Shown here piece after piece: positions 10,039 to 23,211 of a stretch of 64,000 bases of DNA. Made by a program: the position numbers and the translations under genes. How positions within the stretch are numbered: position 1 is the stretch's first letter; each line of letters begins with the position of its first letter. The DNA is from Streptomyces aureus (lineage in GTDB: Bacteria; Actinomycetota; Actinomycetes; Streptomycetales; Streptomycetaceae): the NCBI RefSeq assembly GCF_000725495.1, contig NZ_JNZD01000005.1, forward strand, positions 62,001-126,000. The letters run 5' to 3'. The notes below the pieces were generated by a model. That model was given only the letters and a program-made list of their open reading frames with translations. It ran no database searches and had not been told where the DNA came from.

Positions 10039-11364
10039 ATGTCAACCAAGGGTCCGACAACCCGAAGACGCCGCGTCGCGGCCCTTCTCGGGGCGACCGT
10101 GCTCGCGCTCACCGCCGGGGGCGCGCTGGCCGCCCCGGCCGGAGCCGCACCCGTGAACGTGGACTTCGCCACGCACTGCATCCCGCCGGCGATCGCGGGC
10201 CTCCCGCCGATCGACGGCACCACCACCGCGAAGATCACGGTGGACAACGCGAGTCCCAAGGTCGGCGACACGGTCACCGTGACGTACACGGTGGTCACAC
10301 CCGCCGCGAGCAACCCCGTCGATCTCGCGCTGCCGGCCGACATCATGACGCCCACCGGCAAGGTCGCGCTGGGCGGGGCCCAGACCGGAAGCGTCACCGT
10401 CGCCGGTCCGAAGAAGAACGACCCGGTGCCGGCCAAGGGCGCCTTCCCGTCGTTCAGCATGACCGGGACGTTCACCGTGACCGCGCCCGGCGCGATCACT
10501 CTGTCGCCCGGCGACTACAACATCCACACCAGCTACATCATGGAGCTGGACACCCCGTGCACGGTCACCAATCCGCCCGCCCCGGTGTCGGAGACGGTCA
10601 CCGCGACCGGCGGACAGACCAACACCCGGGCCATCCAGCTCGGTTCGGCCTCAGGGAACCCCGGTGACAGCGTGACCGTCACCGGCAGCGGCTTCACCCC
10701 GGGCGCGAGCGTCACCCTCGCCGGACGGTCCGGGGCCACCCAGACCGCCGACACGGCGACCGTGACCGCGGACTCCCAGGGCTCGGTCAGCGGCTCGCTC
10801 GTCGTCAACGACAAGACGACGACCGGCGTGGTCGCGTACGAGGGAGGAAGCTGGAACCCGGACACCGGGGCCGGTCCGGCCGCGTACGTCGTCATCGACA
10901 ACACCCCCGTCCCCGCCGGCAGTCAGAAGCTGACCACCACGGTGAAGGCGGGAACGCTGTCGATGACCCAGGCCGGGGACGCCGTCGCACTGTCGTCGGT
11001 GGACTACGGCAAGGGCGGCGCCTCCACGGGCTCCCTGCAGACGGTGACGGTCAAGGACTTCCGCGGCGGCCCCGCGGGCTGGTCCCTGACCGGCAAGGTC
11101 ACCGACTTCACCGGCCCCGGCGCGAAGATCGACGCCGGTGCCCTGAGCTGGACCCCGGCCTGCGCGACCAAGGCCGGCAGCCCGAGCACCTGCCAGGCCG
11201 GCTCGTCCGGCACGGTCGGCACCTCGGGAGCGACCCTGGCGTCCACCCCCAACGGGGGCGTCACCGGTGGTGAGTTCACCGTCGACGCCGGACTGTCGCT
11301 GAACGTACCGGCGTTCACGCCTCCCGGCTCGTACTCCGGTGTGCTCACGCTGACGCTCAGCTGA
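10039..11364 (+). CDS. Exported protein with a C-terminal WxL-like domain
   Basis: A 441-residue exported protein. A signal peptide covers about residues 1-37, ending at the AGA/AP region. Two or three Thr/Val-rich beta-sandwich segments follow, one with an IPT-like start (GNPGDSVTVTGSGFTPGASV near 215). The last 110 residues resemble a WxL domain: the proximal motif WSL at 348-350 in GGPAGWSLTGKVTDF, and a distal strand GSYSGVLTLTLS at the very end where the usual second Trp is Leu. WxL domains bind peptidoglycan and partner with DUF916 (WxLIP) proteins in low-GC Gram-positives. The next gene encodes such a protein. AGGAGGGG precedes the ATG. The domain call is by motif and context, not by search. 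Confidence 0.75.
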   Translation: MSTKGPTTRRRRVAALLGATVLALTAGGALAAPAGAAPVNVDFATHCIPPAIAGLPPIDGTTTAKITVDNASPKVGDTVTVTYTVVTPAASNPVDLALPADIMTPTGKVALGGAQTGSVTVAGPKKNDPVPAKGAFPSFSMTGTFTVTAPGAITLSPGDYNIHTSYIMELDTPCTVTNPPAPVSETVTATGGQTNTRAIQLGSASGNPGDSVTVTGSGFTPGASVTLAGRSGATQTADTATVTADSQGSVSGSLVVNDKTTTGVVAYEGGSWNPDTGAGPAAYVVIDNTPVPAGSQKLTTTVKAGTLSMTQAGDAVALSSVDYGKGGASTGSLQTVTVKDFRGGPAGWSLTGKVTDFTGPGAKIDAGALSWTPACATKAGSPSTCQAGSSGTVGTSGATLASTPNGGVTGGEFTVDAGLSLNVPAFTPPGSYSGVLTLTLS

Positions 11365-11530
11365 CCGGTCCGCCCTTCGACCGGTCTTCCGCACCCCGTG
11401 GCCGGGCGCGCACCCGCCCGTCCACACAGCACCCCTCCCCACCGAGTCCGTCACCACAGCGTCCGTCACGACGGCGCCTGTCACCACGGCAGCCGCCCGT
11501 CGGCGAAGCCGTCCGCGGGGGTCCGCACCC

Positions 11531-14188
<2,658 letters not shown>

Positions 14189-14357
14189 ATTGCGCCCCGA
14201 TTTCCGATTCCTCACGGTGCGGGCGGCCGGCCCCGCGCCCGGGACACCCCGGACGGGAGAAGCGGAACGACCGCTTCATGGATGCGGGGGCGACGGCGCC
14301 CGTGGTGTCGGCCACCTTGGTACGGCGGGCGCCCGACGATCAGGGACAATGGGCGCC

Positions 14358-15341
14358 ATGAGCGTTCGCAACCAGTCATCCGAGCCGTCCGAGGACAGGG
14401 GCTCCTCCGGCGCCCTCGACGCGGTGGAGCCCCACCGTGCCGGCTTCGCCTGTTTCGTGGGCCGTCCCAACGCGGGCAAGTCCACCCTGACGAACGCTCT
14501 GGTCGGCCAGAAGGTCGCGATCACCGCGAACCAGCCGCAGACCACGCGGCACACCGTGCGCGGCATCGTGCACCGGCCGGACGCCCAGCTGATCCTGGTG
14601 GACACCCCCGGGCTGCACAAGCCGCGCACCCTGCTGGGCGAGCGGCTCAACGACATCGTCCGCACCACCTGGGCGGAGGTCGACGTGATCGGCTTCTGTC
14701 TGCCCGCGAACGAGAAGCTCGGCCCGGGTGACCGTTTCATCGCGAAGGAACTGGCGTCGATCAAGAAGACGCCGAAGATCGCGATCATCACCAAGACCGA
14801 CCTCGTCGACAGCAAGACGCTCGCCGAGCAGCTCATCGCGATCGACCAGCTCGGCCGGGAGCTCGGCTTCGAGTGGGCGGAGATCGTCCCGGTGTCGGCG
14901 GTCGCGGACAAGCAGGTGGGCCTGCTGGCCGACCTGATCGTCCCGCTGCTGCCGGAGGGGCCCGCCCTCTACCCGGAGGGCGACCTGACGGACGAGCCGG
15001 AGCAGGTCATGATCGCGGAGCTGATCCGCGAGGCCGCGCTGGAGGGCGTCCGGGACGAGCTCCCGCACTCCATCGCGGTCGTGGTGGAGGAGATGCTGCC
15101 GCGCGAGGACCGTCCCGCGGACAAGCCGCTCCTGGACATCCACGCCTTCGTCTACATCGAGCGCCCCAGCCAGAAGGGGATCATCATCGGCCCCAAGGGC
15201 AAGCGCCTGAAGGACGTCGGCATCAAGTCCCGCAAGCAGATCGAGGCCCTGCTGGGCACCCCGGTCTTCCTCGACCTCCATGTGAAGGTCGCCAAGGACT
15301 GGCAGCGCGACCCCCGGCAGCTGCGCAAGCTCGGCTTCTGA
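14358..15341 (+). CDS. era: GTPase Era
   Basis: Essential GTPase for maturation of 16S rRNA and the 30S subunit, 327 residues. The G1 motif GRPNAGKST is at about 35-43, the G3 DTPGLH near 80, the G4 TKTD near 152, and a C-terminal KH domain (about 230-320) carries GIIIGPKGKRLKDVG. A Ser/Glu-rich N-terminal stretch of about 25 residues precedes the G domain, as in other actinobacteria. The start could also be the ATG at 14349, three codons earlier; AGGGA lies closer to that one. It is convergent with the next gene across a shared hairpin. The identification is certain. Confidence 0.97.
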   Translation: MSVRNQSSEPSEDRGSSGALDAVEPHRAGFACFVGRPNAGKSTLTNALVGQKVAITANQPQTTRHTVRGIVHRPDAQLILVDTPGLHKPRTLLGERLNDIVRTTWAEVDVIGFCLPANEKLGPGDRFIAKELASIKKTPKIAIITKTDLVDSKTLAEQLIAIDQLGRELGFEWAEIVPVSAVADKQVGLLADLIVPLLPEGPALYPEGDLTDEPEQVMIAELIREAALEGVRDELPHSIAVVVEEMLPREDRPADKPLLDIHAFVYIERPSQKGIIIGPKGKRLKDVGIKSRKQIEALLGTPVFLDLHVKVAKDWQRDPRQLRKLGF

Positions 15342-15352
15342 GGGAGCCCCGG

Positions 15353-15383
15353 CCCGGGGGAGGGATCCGGTCCCGCCCCCGGG
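15353..15383. terminator. Shared terminator between era and the deaminase-like gene
   Basis: An eight-bp GC stem (15353-15360 with 15376-15383), extended by an inner GGGA/TCCC pairing, lies between two convergent genes and probably serves both. Confidence 0.65.
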
Positions 15384-15397
15384 TCACACGCGTGTGC

Positions 15398-15751
15398 TCA
15401 GCCCGCGGTCACCGTCGTGTGCACCGCGCCGTCGGGGCCGGCCAGCAGCACCGGCGTCGCGGGCCCGGCGAGATCCCGTACGGCCGCGCGGTCCGCGTCG
15501 GCGACGGCTCCGGCCTCGGACACCACGGCCGCCGCCTCCAGGGACTTCGCCCCGGACGCCACGGCCATCGCCACGGCCGTCTGCAGGGCACTCAGCCGCA
15601 GGGAGGCGAGTTCCACGGTCCCGGCGACGTACGTACGCCCCGTCTCGTCGCGTACGGCCGCGCCCTCGGGCACGCCGTTGCGGGCCCGTGCGGAACGGGC
15701 CAGGGTGACGATCTTGCGGTCCTCGGGGTCGAGCGCGCTGCTGTCGGTCAT
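15398..15751 (-). CDS. Cytidine-deaminase-like protein without catalytic motifs
   Basis: A 117-residue protein whose overall length and the central stretch TYVAGTVELASLRLSALQTAVAMA (residues about 39-62) follow cytidine deaminase, where the zinc His-Ala-Glu motif and the later PCxxC pair should stand. Here the sequence has no such His/Cys-Ala-Glu and only non-Cys residues at the PCxxC position; in fact it has no Cys at all. It therefore cannot bind the catalytic zinc in the usual way. The gene sits directly after era, the same place where streptomycetes keep a gene annotated as cytidine deaminase. A structural or RNA-related role is possible. Calling it an active deaminase would be wrong on the visible residues. 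Confidence 0.75.
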   Translation of the reverse strand: MTDSSALDPEDRKIVTLARSARARNGVPEGAAVRDETGRTYVAGTVELASLRLSALQTAVAMAVASGAKSLEAAAVVSEAGAVADADRAAVRDLAGPATPVLLAGPDGAVHTTVTAG

Positions 15752-15794
15752 GACCAGAGCATACGAAGTGCCGGCGCCGTCCCCCGCCGAAGGG

Positions 15795-16670
15795 TCACCC
15801 CGCCACCGGGTACATCGAGCCGCGGCGCCCCTCCGGCGAGGCGAGCCACTCCAGCTTGGCGGCCGTGTTCTCCTCCGGCAGCGGTGTGTGCAGCACGATC
15901 GTGAGGTCGGGCCGGACCGGCACCTTCATCGCGGTGGACTCCACGGCCAGCAGTCCCACCAGCGGATGGTCGAGCTCCTTGCGGATCTGCCCGGCGTCCT
16001 CGATGTCCCTGCGTTCCCACAGCCGGGCGAACTCCTCGCTGGCCCCGGTCAGTTCGGCCAGCAGCTCGCGGAAGCCCTCGTCGTCCGGCGCGGCCGCGCA
16101 CGAGGCCCTGAACTGGGCCACGACGGTACGGGCGTTGCGCTCCCAGGTGCGTGAACGGCCGCGGTACAGCGGGTCGGTGAAGAAGTCGACGATGCAGTTC
16201 TGGGTGTTCTCGGGGCGCATGCCGAGGACCACCGCGGCCGCGTCGTTGTACATGACGCAGTTGTAGTACGGGTCCATGATGTGCGCCGGGTACGGCATCC
16301 ACGTGTCGATGAGCCGCCGCAGCCCGTCGCACATGTCCCGGTTCCCCGGGGCGACTTCGGGAGCGGGAGGGTTGAGTCCGGCGAGCGAGTACAGATGACG
16401 GCGCTCGGTGTTGCTGAGCCTGAGCACCCGGGCGACGGAGTCGAGGACCTGCGGCGACACGGAGATGTCCCGCCCCTGTTCCAGCCACTGGTACCAGGAG
16501 GCGCCCACGCCCGCGAGAACGGCGACCTCCTCGCGGCGCAGCCCCGGGGTGCGGCGCCGGGCGCCGCCGTCCGGGAGCCCCGCCTCGGCCGGTGACACCC
16601 GTGCCCGCCGGCTCATCAGGAACTCGCGCAACTCCGGGCGTCGCCCGGCCCTCGGCGCCTCCTCCGTCAC
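15795..16670 (-). CDS. XRE-family regulator with MmyB-like ligand domain
   Basis: DNA-binding regulator of 291 residues. Residues 15-90 form a helix-turn-helix of the XRE type (RRTPGLRREEVAVLAGVGASWYQWLEQGR, here cited as positions 37-65), and the rest is the MmyB-like ligand-binding domain, with YNDAAAVVLGM and the region LYRGRSRTWERNARTVVAQFRA. Such regulators typically control an adjacent transporter or short-chain dehydrogenase. The GTG at 16670 has GGGGGAGA just upstream. It is divergent from an MFS exporter, and the 87-base space between them contains a palindrome. It probably represses that exporter in response to a small molecule. Confidence 0.9.
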   Translation of the reverse strand: MTEEAPRAGRRPELREFLMSRRARVSPAEAGLPDGGARRRTPGLRREEVAVLAGVGASWYQWLEQGRDISVSPQVLDSVARVLRLSNTERRHLYSLAGLNPPAPEVAPGNRDMCDGLRRLIDTWMPYPAHIMDPYYNCVMYNDAAAVVLGMRPENTQNCIVDFFTDPLYRGRSRTWERNARTVVAQFRASCAAAPDDEGFRELLAELTGASEEFARLWERRDIEDAGQIRKELDHPLVGLLAVESTAMKVPVRPDLTIVLHTPLPEENTAAKLEWLASPEGRRGSMYPVAG

Positions 16671-16689
16671 GTGTCTCCCCCTTCGGTGA

Positions 16690-16708
16690 CTGGTGGTGCG
16701 GCCACCAG
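16690..16708. promoter_or_regulatory. Candidate operator between XRE regulator and MFS gene
   Basis: CTGGTGG-TGCGG-CCACCAG, a perfect seven-bp inverted repeat with a five-base centre, sits 20 bases before the regulator start and 50 before the exporter. It is the most symmetrical element in the shared 87-base promoter region. Confidence 0.45.
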
Positions 16709-16757
16709 CATAAGTTCCGGCTCCCCACGGATATTCCGGCCGCCGCACGCTCTTCCC

Positions 16758-18269
16758 ATGACCACGCAGACGACCACCGAGTCCACCACCCGCACCCCCG
16801 GCGACGGCCTGCCGGGCATCGATCCGGCCACCACGAACGGCCCCCGGGCCGAGACCCAGGGCGGCTCGGGGGCCGGCCGGCTGCCGCGTCGCGACGCCCT
16901 CGTGCTCTTCGTGCTGTGCGCCGCCCAGTTCATGGTCGCGCTGGACTTCTCCGTCCTGAACGTGGCGCTGCCCGTGCTCGGCAAAGACCTGGGGATGAGC
17001 CCGTCCGCGCTCCAGTGGGCGGTCACCGCGTTCGCGCTGCCCTCCGGCGGCTTCCTGCTCCTCTTCGGCCGGATCGGCGACCTGTTCGGCCGCCGGGGGC
17101 TCTTCCTCGCCGGGCTGACCCTGTTCGGGGCGGCCTCCCTGCTCGCCACGCTCGCCTGGGACCCGGCGGCCTTCCTGGCCGGACGGGCCCTCCAGGGGCT
17201 CGCCGCGGCGGCGATCGTGCCGACCGGCATGTCGCTGCTGACCACGACGTTCCCCGAGGGTCCGGCCCGTGACCGCGCGCTCGGCATCTCCGGCACGCTC
17301 CTGTCGCTCGGCTTCACGGTCGGCATGGTGGCGGGCGGCGTCCTGACCGACGTGCTGGGCTGGCGTTCGACGATGGGCCTGCTGTCGCTGTTCGCGCTGG
17401 TCGTGCTGCCGCTCGCCGTCACGCTGCTGCCCGCCACCGAGGCCCGGCACACGGCCGTGGACGGCGCCGGGGGCGGCCCCCGCCTGGACGTCCCCGGCGC
17501 GGTCACCGTCACCGGCGGCCTGCTGGCCCTGATCTACGCCCTGTCGACGGCGGCCGAGCGCGGCTTCGGCGGCGCGGACGTCGTCACGACGCTCGCCCTG
17601 GGCGTGCTGCTGCTCGGTGCCTTCGTCCGGATCGAGTCCCGCGCCCACGCCCCGCTCGTCAGCCTGCGGATGCTGCGCCGTCCCACCGTGGCCTGGGGCA
17701 ACCTGGGCGGCCTGGTCACCTTCTCGATGATGTCGACGGTCGTCTTCGTGCTGACCCTCTACCTCCAGGAGACGCTCGGCCTCTCCGCCTTCGAGACGGG
17801 TCTGGTCTTCGGGGTGCAGGGCGCGCTGTCGGCCGTCGCCGGGATGTACGCCCCGAAGGTCATCGGCCGCTTCGGCGCCCGGCGCACCCTGGCCGGCTCG
17901 CTCGCGGGCCAGGGTCTGCTGGTGGCGGGGATGCTGCTGCTGAACGCGCACGTCTGGTCCGTGTGGATCGCCGTCACCGGGGTGTCGCTGGCCAGCATGT
18001 TCCACCTGGGCGCGATCATCTCGTACGGCCTGACCGTCACCTCGGGCGTCCCCGACGAGGAGCAGGGCCTGGCCACCGGCCTGGTGACCTCCACCCAGCA
18101 GGTGGGCATCACCGTCGGCATCCCGCTCCTCGGGGTCCTCGCGACCACCTCGGACGACCTGCTGAGCGGCGTCCACACGGTCCTCGCCCTGGACGCGGCG
18201 ATCGTGCTCGCGGCGGCGGCCCTGGTCGCCGTGGGGCTCGGACGGCGGGGCGCGGCGCGCACCCGCTGA
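16758..18269 (+). CDS. MFS drug:H+ antiporter, DHA2 type
   Basis: A 503-residue exporter with a charged 50-residue N-terminus and fourteen probable membrane helices, the DHA2 layout. Seen are ALDFSVLNVALPVLGKDLG in helix 1 and its loop, the loop GRIGDLFGRRGLFLAG near 115, and motif C-like GGFLLLFG/LGFTVGMVAGGVLTD in the antiporter helix. The ATG at 16758 matches the start of the Thr-rich N-terminus and lies on the far side of the shared promoter from the XRE regulator. Probable role: efflux of a toxic compound or own metabolite under the control of that regulator. The substrate is unknown. Confidence 0.9.
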   Translation: MTTQTTTESTTRTPGDGLPGIDPATTNGPRAETQGGSGAGRLPRRDALVLFVLCAAQFMVALDFSVLNVALPVLGKDLGMSPSALQWAVTAFALPSGGFLLLFGRIGDLFGRRGLFLAGLTLFGAASLLATLAWDPAAFLAGRALQGLAAAAIVPTGMSLLTTTFPEGPARDRALGISGTLLSLGFTVGMVAGGVLTDVLGWRSTMGLLSLFALVVLPLAVTLLPATEARHTAVDGAGGGPRLDVPGAVTVTGGLLALIYALSTAAERGFGGADVVTTLALGVLLLGAFVRIESRAHAPLVSLRMLRRPTVAWGNLGGLVTFSMMSTVVFVLTLYLQETLGLSAFETGLVFGVQGALSAVAGMYAPKVIGRFGARRTLAGSLAGQGLLVAGMLLLNAHVWSVWIAVTGVSLASMFHLGAIISYGLTVTSGVPDEEQGLATGLVTSTQQVGITVGIPLLGVLATTSDDLLSGVHTVLALDAAIVLAAAALVAVGLGRRGAARTR

Positions 18270-18293
18270 GGAGCGGCGCCGGGCCGCGCCCGG

Positions 18294-18653
18294 TCAGGGG
18301 CGGTCGAGGCGCAGCCGCTCGGCCCGGGGCAGCCCGGCCACGACGAGATCGTAGGAATCCTCGACCAGCTCCCGGACCAGACGGTCCGGGAGCTCGCCGT
18401 CGACGGTCACCGTGTTCCAGTGCCGCTTGTTCATGTGATAGCCGGGGACGATCAGCCCCGGGTGCTGCTCGCGCAGCCGGATCGCGTCCTGCGGGTCGCA
18501 CTTGAGGTTGACCGTGAGCGGGCGCCCGTCCAGGTTCGACAGTGCGAAGAGCTTGCCCAGCACCTTGAAGACCGAGGTCTCGGGGTTGAAGGGGAAGTCC
18601 TCGACGGCCGCGTTGAAGGACAGGCAGAACGCGCGCAGCTGCTGCGGGGTCAC
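18294..18653 (-). CDS. MmcQ/YjbR family protein
   Basis: A 119-residue cytosolic protein of the MmcQ/YjbR (CyaY-like fold) family. Typical features are FPFNPETSVFKVLGKLFAL near residues 20-38, VNLKCDPQDAIRLRE near 48-62 and the MNKRHWNTVTVDG motif near 74-86. The GTG start overlaps the stop codon of the upstream CNNM gene (GTGA), so the two are translationally coupled. Members bind DNA or unknown ligands and no reaction is established. It is the last gene of the phoH-ybeY-CNNM operon and is convergent with the MFS exporter, with only 24 bases between them. Confidence 0.88.
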   Translation of the reverse strand: MTPQQLRAFCLSFNAAVEDFPFNPETSVFKVLGKLFALSNLDGRPLTVNLKCDPQDAIRLREQHPGLIVPGYHMNKRHWNTVTVDGELPDRLVRELVEDSYDLVVAGLPRAERLRLDRP

Positions 18654-19954
18654 TCCGGCTTCTCCTCCGGCGGGGGCCCGGCCGGGCCGACCGGCTCGAC
18701 GAGCACCGTGACGATCTTGTTCCGGCGGCCGGCGGCGGCCTCCGCGGTGAGCCGCAGTTCGCGTCCGTCGGGCAGTTCGACGGCCGAGGAGGCCCCGGCG
18801 ATGGGGACCCGGCCCAGGGCCTTGGCGAGCAGTCCGCCGACGGTCTCCACGTCCTCGTCGTCGTAGGCCTCGAAGCCGTACAGCTCGCCGAGGTCGGTGA
18901 TGTCGAGGCGGGCGGTCACCCGGAAGCGGTCGTCGCCGAGCTCCTGGACGGGCGGCAGCTCGCGGTCGTACTCGTCGGTGATCTCACCGACGATCTCCTC
19001 GAGGATGTCCTCGATGGTGACGATGCCGGCCGTGCCGCCGTACTCGTCGATGACGACGGCGACGTGGTTGCGCTCCTGCTGCATCTCGCGCAGCAGGTCA
19101 CCGGCGTTCTTGGTGTCGGGCACGAACGTGGCCGGCCGCATGGCCGTGGCCACCAGCTCGGACTCGGCGTCGCGGCTGATGTGCGTCTTGCGGGCCAGGT
19201 CCTTGAGGTAGACGATCCCGACGATGTCGTCCTCGTTCTCCCCGGTGACGGGTATGCGGGAGAAGCCCGAGCGCAGGGCCAGGGTGAGGGCCTGCCGGAT
19301 GGTCTTGTACCGCTCGATGACGACGAGGTCCGTACGGGGCACCATGACCTCGCGCACGAGGGTGTCGCCGAGCTCGAAGACGGAGTGCACCATGCGGCGC
19401 TCCTCGTCCTCGATGAGCGACTCCTTCTCGGCGAGGTCGACCATCGCCCGCAGCTCCGCCTCGGAGGCGAACGGGCCGCGCCTGAAGCCCTTGCCGGGGG
19501 TGAGCGCGTTGCCGATGAGGATCAGCAGCGGCGGGATCGGGCCCATGATCCGGGCGAGCGGCAGCAGGACGTACGCCGCCGCGGTCGCCGTGTTCAGCGG
19601 GTGCTGGCGTCCGATGGTGCGCGGCGAGACCCCGACCGCGACGTAGGACACGAGGACCATGACGGCGATGGCGACCGCGAGGGCCTGCCAGGTCCGGTCG
19701 AACTCCTTCAGGCAGGCGAACACGACGAGCGCCGCGGCCGCCATCTCGCAGGCGACGCGGACCAGGAGCGCCACGTTCAGATAGCGCGTCGGGTCCGCGG
19801 CGACCTGCACGAGTTTCGCGCTGCCGCGCCGGCCGGCCCGGACCGCCTCCTCGGCGCGGAAGCTGGAGACGCGCGCCAGGCCCGCCTCCGCGCAGGCGGC
19901 GAGCCAGGCGACGACGACCAGGACGATGGCACCGACGACAAGCTGTGGGCTCAT
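18650..19954 (-). CDS. CNNM/CBS-domain membrane protein (CorC/HlyC type)
   Basis: Membrane protein of 434 residues from the family of bacterial CNNM magnesium/cobalt transporters. The CNNM transmembrane domain covers residues 1 to about 160. Two CBS domains follow (about 185-310), with [12 protein letters not shown] and [11 protein letters not shown], then a CorC/HlyC C-terminal domain with the linker [23 protein letters not shown], cited here as a region near 285-310. It starts at an ATG overlapping the ybeY stop and itself overlaps the YjbR start, so it sits inside a tight operon. Annotation as a haemolysin is historical; a divalent-cation or membrane role is more likely. Confidence 0.92.
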   Translation of the reverse strand: MSPQLVVGAIVLVVVAWLAACAEAGLARVSSFRAEEAVRAGRRGSAKLVQVAADPTRYLNVALLVRVACEMAAAALVVFACLKEFDRTWQALAVAIAVMVLVSYVAVGVSPRTIGRQHPLNTATAAAYVLLPLARIMGPIPPLLILIGNALTPGKGFRRGPFASEAELRAMVDLAEKESLIEDEERRMVHSVFELGDTLVREVMVPRTDLVVIERYKTIRQALTLALRSGFSRIPVTGENEDDIVGIVYLKDLARKTHISRDAESELVATAMRPATFVPDTKNAGDLLREMQQERNHVAVVIDEYGGTAGIVTIEDILEEIVGEITDEYDRELPPVQELGDDRFRVTARLDITDLGELYGFEAYDDEDVETVGGLLAKALGRVPIAGASSAVELPDGRELRLTAEAAAGRRNKIVTVLVEPVGPAGPPPEEKPE

Positions 19955-20448
19955 GACACGGTCGGGGCCGGAGACGGACCCGTGATGCCCTTCTCCGCGC
20001 GCCAGCCGTCCACGATGGCGGCCTGCAGGCCGAACATCTCGGCCTTCTCGTCGGCCTCCTCGTGGTCGTAGCCGAGGAGGTGCAGCACACCGTGGACGGT
20101 GAGGAGCTGGAGCTCCTCGTCCATGGAGTGCTCGGTCGGGGCGTCCTTGCCCTGGCGCTCGGCGACCTCGGGGCAGAGCACGATGTCGCCGAGCAGGCCC
20201 TGCGGCGGCTCGTCGTCGTCCTTCGACGGCGGGCGCAGCTCGTCCATCGGGAAGGACATGACGTCCGTGGGCCCCGGCAGGTCCATCCACTGGATGTGCA
20301 GCTGCTCCATGGCGTCGGTGTCCACGACGATCACCGAGAGCTCGGAGAGCGGGTGGATGCGCATCCGTGCGAGCGCGTAGCGGGCGATGTCGAGGATCGC
20401 CTGCTCGTCGACCTCGGTTCCGGACTCGTTGTTGACGTCGATCGACAT
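19951..20448 (-). CDS. ybeY: Endoribonuclease YbeY
   Basis: Metal-dependent RNase of 165 residues needed for 3' maturation of 16S rRNA and ribosome quality control. The zinc motif [11 protein letters not shown] is present near residues 118-128, and [11 protein letters not shown] near 60-70 is the other family signature. Its stop codon overlaps the ATG of the CNNM gene downstream, and phoH lies 12 bases upstream in the same direction. The phoH-ybeY pair with a CNNM gene is a very common bacterial operon, which supports the call. Nothing unusual was seen. Confidence 0.97.
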   Translation of the reverse strand: MSIDVNNESGTEVDEQAILDIARYALARMRIHPLSELSVIVVDTDAMEQLHIQWMDLPGPTDVMSFPMDELRPPSKDDDEPPQGLLGDIVLCPEVAERQGKDAPTEHSMDEELQLLTVHGVLHLLGYDHEEADEKAEMFGLQAAIVDGWRAEKGITGPSPAPTVS

Positions 20449-20460
20449 GGCGGTGCTGGT

Positions 20461-21519
<1,059 letters not shown>

Positions 21520-21673
21520 GGGCCGGCTCTGTAGGCCTGCGTATCCTCCTCGGTCGGCACGCTTGCCACACGGGCAGCCTTGCGGTTCCCAGCGTACGTC
21601 GCGGCGCACACGGACCCGTAGGGCTTTTCTTCCGGTGACGAGGTCGTGACCTGAGGGCGGGCCGGACGGGGGC

Positions 21674-22777
21674 TCAGGCGGAGCGGCCGAAGCCGATCGT
21701 CGGGACGGCCCGGCGCAGCGGCCAGGGGCGGGTGACCTCCGGGAGCAGCCCCTCCAGGAAGGCGTACCGGCTCAGCGCCGCCGGGTCCTGGCCGGCGACC
21801 GAGTGGACCCGGCGCCACCAGGCGGCGATCTCCGACCAGCCGGGCGCCGACAGCGATCCGCCGAACTCCTGGACGGAGAGGGCGGCGGTCAGCCCGGCGA
21901 AGGCGAGCCGGTCGGCCAGTGGCCAGCCGGCCAGGGTCCCGGTGACGAATCCGGCGACGAAGACGTCCCCGGCGCCGGTGGGGTCCAGCGCCTCGACGGC
22001 GATCGCCGGGACCTCGGCGCTCTCGCCGGTGCGCCCGTCCACGGCGTAGGCGCCGTCGGAGCCGAGGGTGACGACGGCCAGCGGTACGTGCTCCGCCAGC
22101 GCGTGCGCCGCCGCGCGGGGGCAGTCGGCGCGGGTGTAGCGCATGGCCTCCTCGGCGTTCGGCAGGAACGCCTCGCAGTGCGCGAGATCGGCGAGTCCCG
22201 CAAGGTCCCAGCGGCCGGTGTCGTCCCAGCCGACGTCCGCGAAGATCCGGGTGCCGTTCGCGGCGGCCTGCTCGATCCAGGGCTCGCGGACTCCGGGGGT
22301 CAGCGAGGCGACGGCGGCGCGGGCGCGGGGCGGGCACGCGGGCGCGGGCTCCTCGGGCGGCGGCTCGTGCCCGTGGCTGACCATGGTCCGTTCGCCCTCG
22401 TACGCCATCGACACGGTGACCGGGGAGTGCCAGCCGGGCACGGTCCGCGACGGCGTCAGATCGATGCGCTCGCCCTGCTCCAGGGCGTCCCAGCAGTACT
22501 CGCCGTAATGGTCGTCGCCGAAGGCGGCGGCGAGGGAGGTCCGCAGGCCCAGCCGGGCGAGGGCGGTCGCCATGTTGGCGACGCCGCCGGGGCTCGACCC
22601 CATGCCCCGCGCCCAGGACTCGGTGCCGCGCACGGGGGCGGAGTCGAGGCCGGTGAAGATGATGTCCAGGAACACCGTGCCCGTCAGATAGACGTCCCAG
22701 GGCGGGTCGTCGGCCGTGCGCAGCCCGGCGAGCGGGTCGAGATGAGCGTGGCGGAACGGTCCCTCGCCGTTGATCAC
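21674..22777 (-). CDS. PfkB-family carbohydrate or nucleoside kinase
   Basis: Ribokinase-fold sugar kinase of 367 residues. The first signature region GGVANMATALARLG is near residue 65-78 and the second, DPTGAGDVFVAGF, with the catalytic Asp, is near 265-277. GTG at 22777 was chosen: AGGGAG lies six bases upstream, whereas the in-frame start at 22831 has none. It stands alone between phoH and a divergent MFS gene. An extended Pro-rich insert (HGHEPPPEEPAPACPP) around 130-145 is unusual. Substrate cannot be deduced; sugar or nucleoside phosphorylation are both possible. Confidence 0.9.
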   Translation of the reverse strand: MINGEGPFRHAHLDPLAGLRTADDPPWDVYLTGTVFLDIIFTGLDSAPVRGTESWARGMGSSPGGVANMATALARLGLRTSLAAAFGDDHYGEYCWDALEQGERIDLTPSRTVPGWHSPVTVSMAYEGERTMVSHGHEPPPEEPAPACPPRARAAVASLTPGVREPWIEQAAANGTRIFADVGWDDTGRWDLAGLADLAHCEAFLPNAEEAMRYTRADCPRAAAHALAEHVPLAVVTLGSDGAYAVDGRTGESAEVPAIAVEALDPTGAGDVFVAGFVTGTLAGWPLADRLAFAGLTAALSVQEFGGSLSAPGWSEIAAWWRRVHSVAGQDPAALSRYAFLEGLLPEVTRPWPLRRAVPTIGFGRSA

Positions 22778-23211
22778 GGTGTGCTCCCTGGGGGTGGTCC
22801 GGATCTGGCCAGTGTGCACCACACCGGCCACCCCGGCCTCGGGTCACGCCGGAGCGTCCCTGGCCTCCGAGGCGGACATGCGCGTCCCGCGCGTCCCGGT
22901 CGGGCCGCGGTCCGCCGCCCGGTCCCGGCGCTCCTTCGGGCCTCCCACCTGCCCGGACGCGTGCACGGCCGCCGCCGGACAGCCCGGGGCGGGCGGCCCG
23001 GCATCCGGCTTGCCGCCGCGTCCGGCACGCGGGGAACGCCGCCTCTACCCCGCGTCCCGCGCCGCAAACGAAGAGTGCTCCAGATCACACGGCCACGCCT
23101 TCTTCGCGGACCCCCCACCTTGATACAAATTGCCCGCGCGTTCCTGTCCGTCGACAGCCGCCCCTCCCCCTCCTCATTCTTGAGCCGCTCTCGCCTGCCC
23201 TGGGAACGCCC
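22778..23211. other. 434-base divergent intergenic region
   Basis: It lies between the PfkB kinase and the MFS gene. Most of it is GC-rich without codon bias on either strand. A less GC-rich patch at about 23100-23150 (TTGATACAAATTG) could hold the MFS promoter. No hairpin, repeat or regulatory motif stood out. Confidence 0.45.

Noticed and set aside
15795..18176. 793-codon minus-strand frame as one large protein
   Set aside because: Only its last 291 codons are the XRE regulator; the rest is the shadow of the divergent MFS gene. A GTG with a good ribosome site at 16670 marks the real start.
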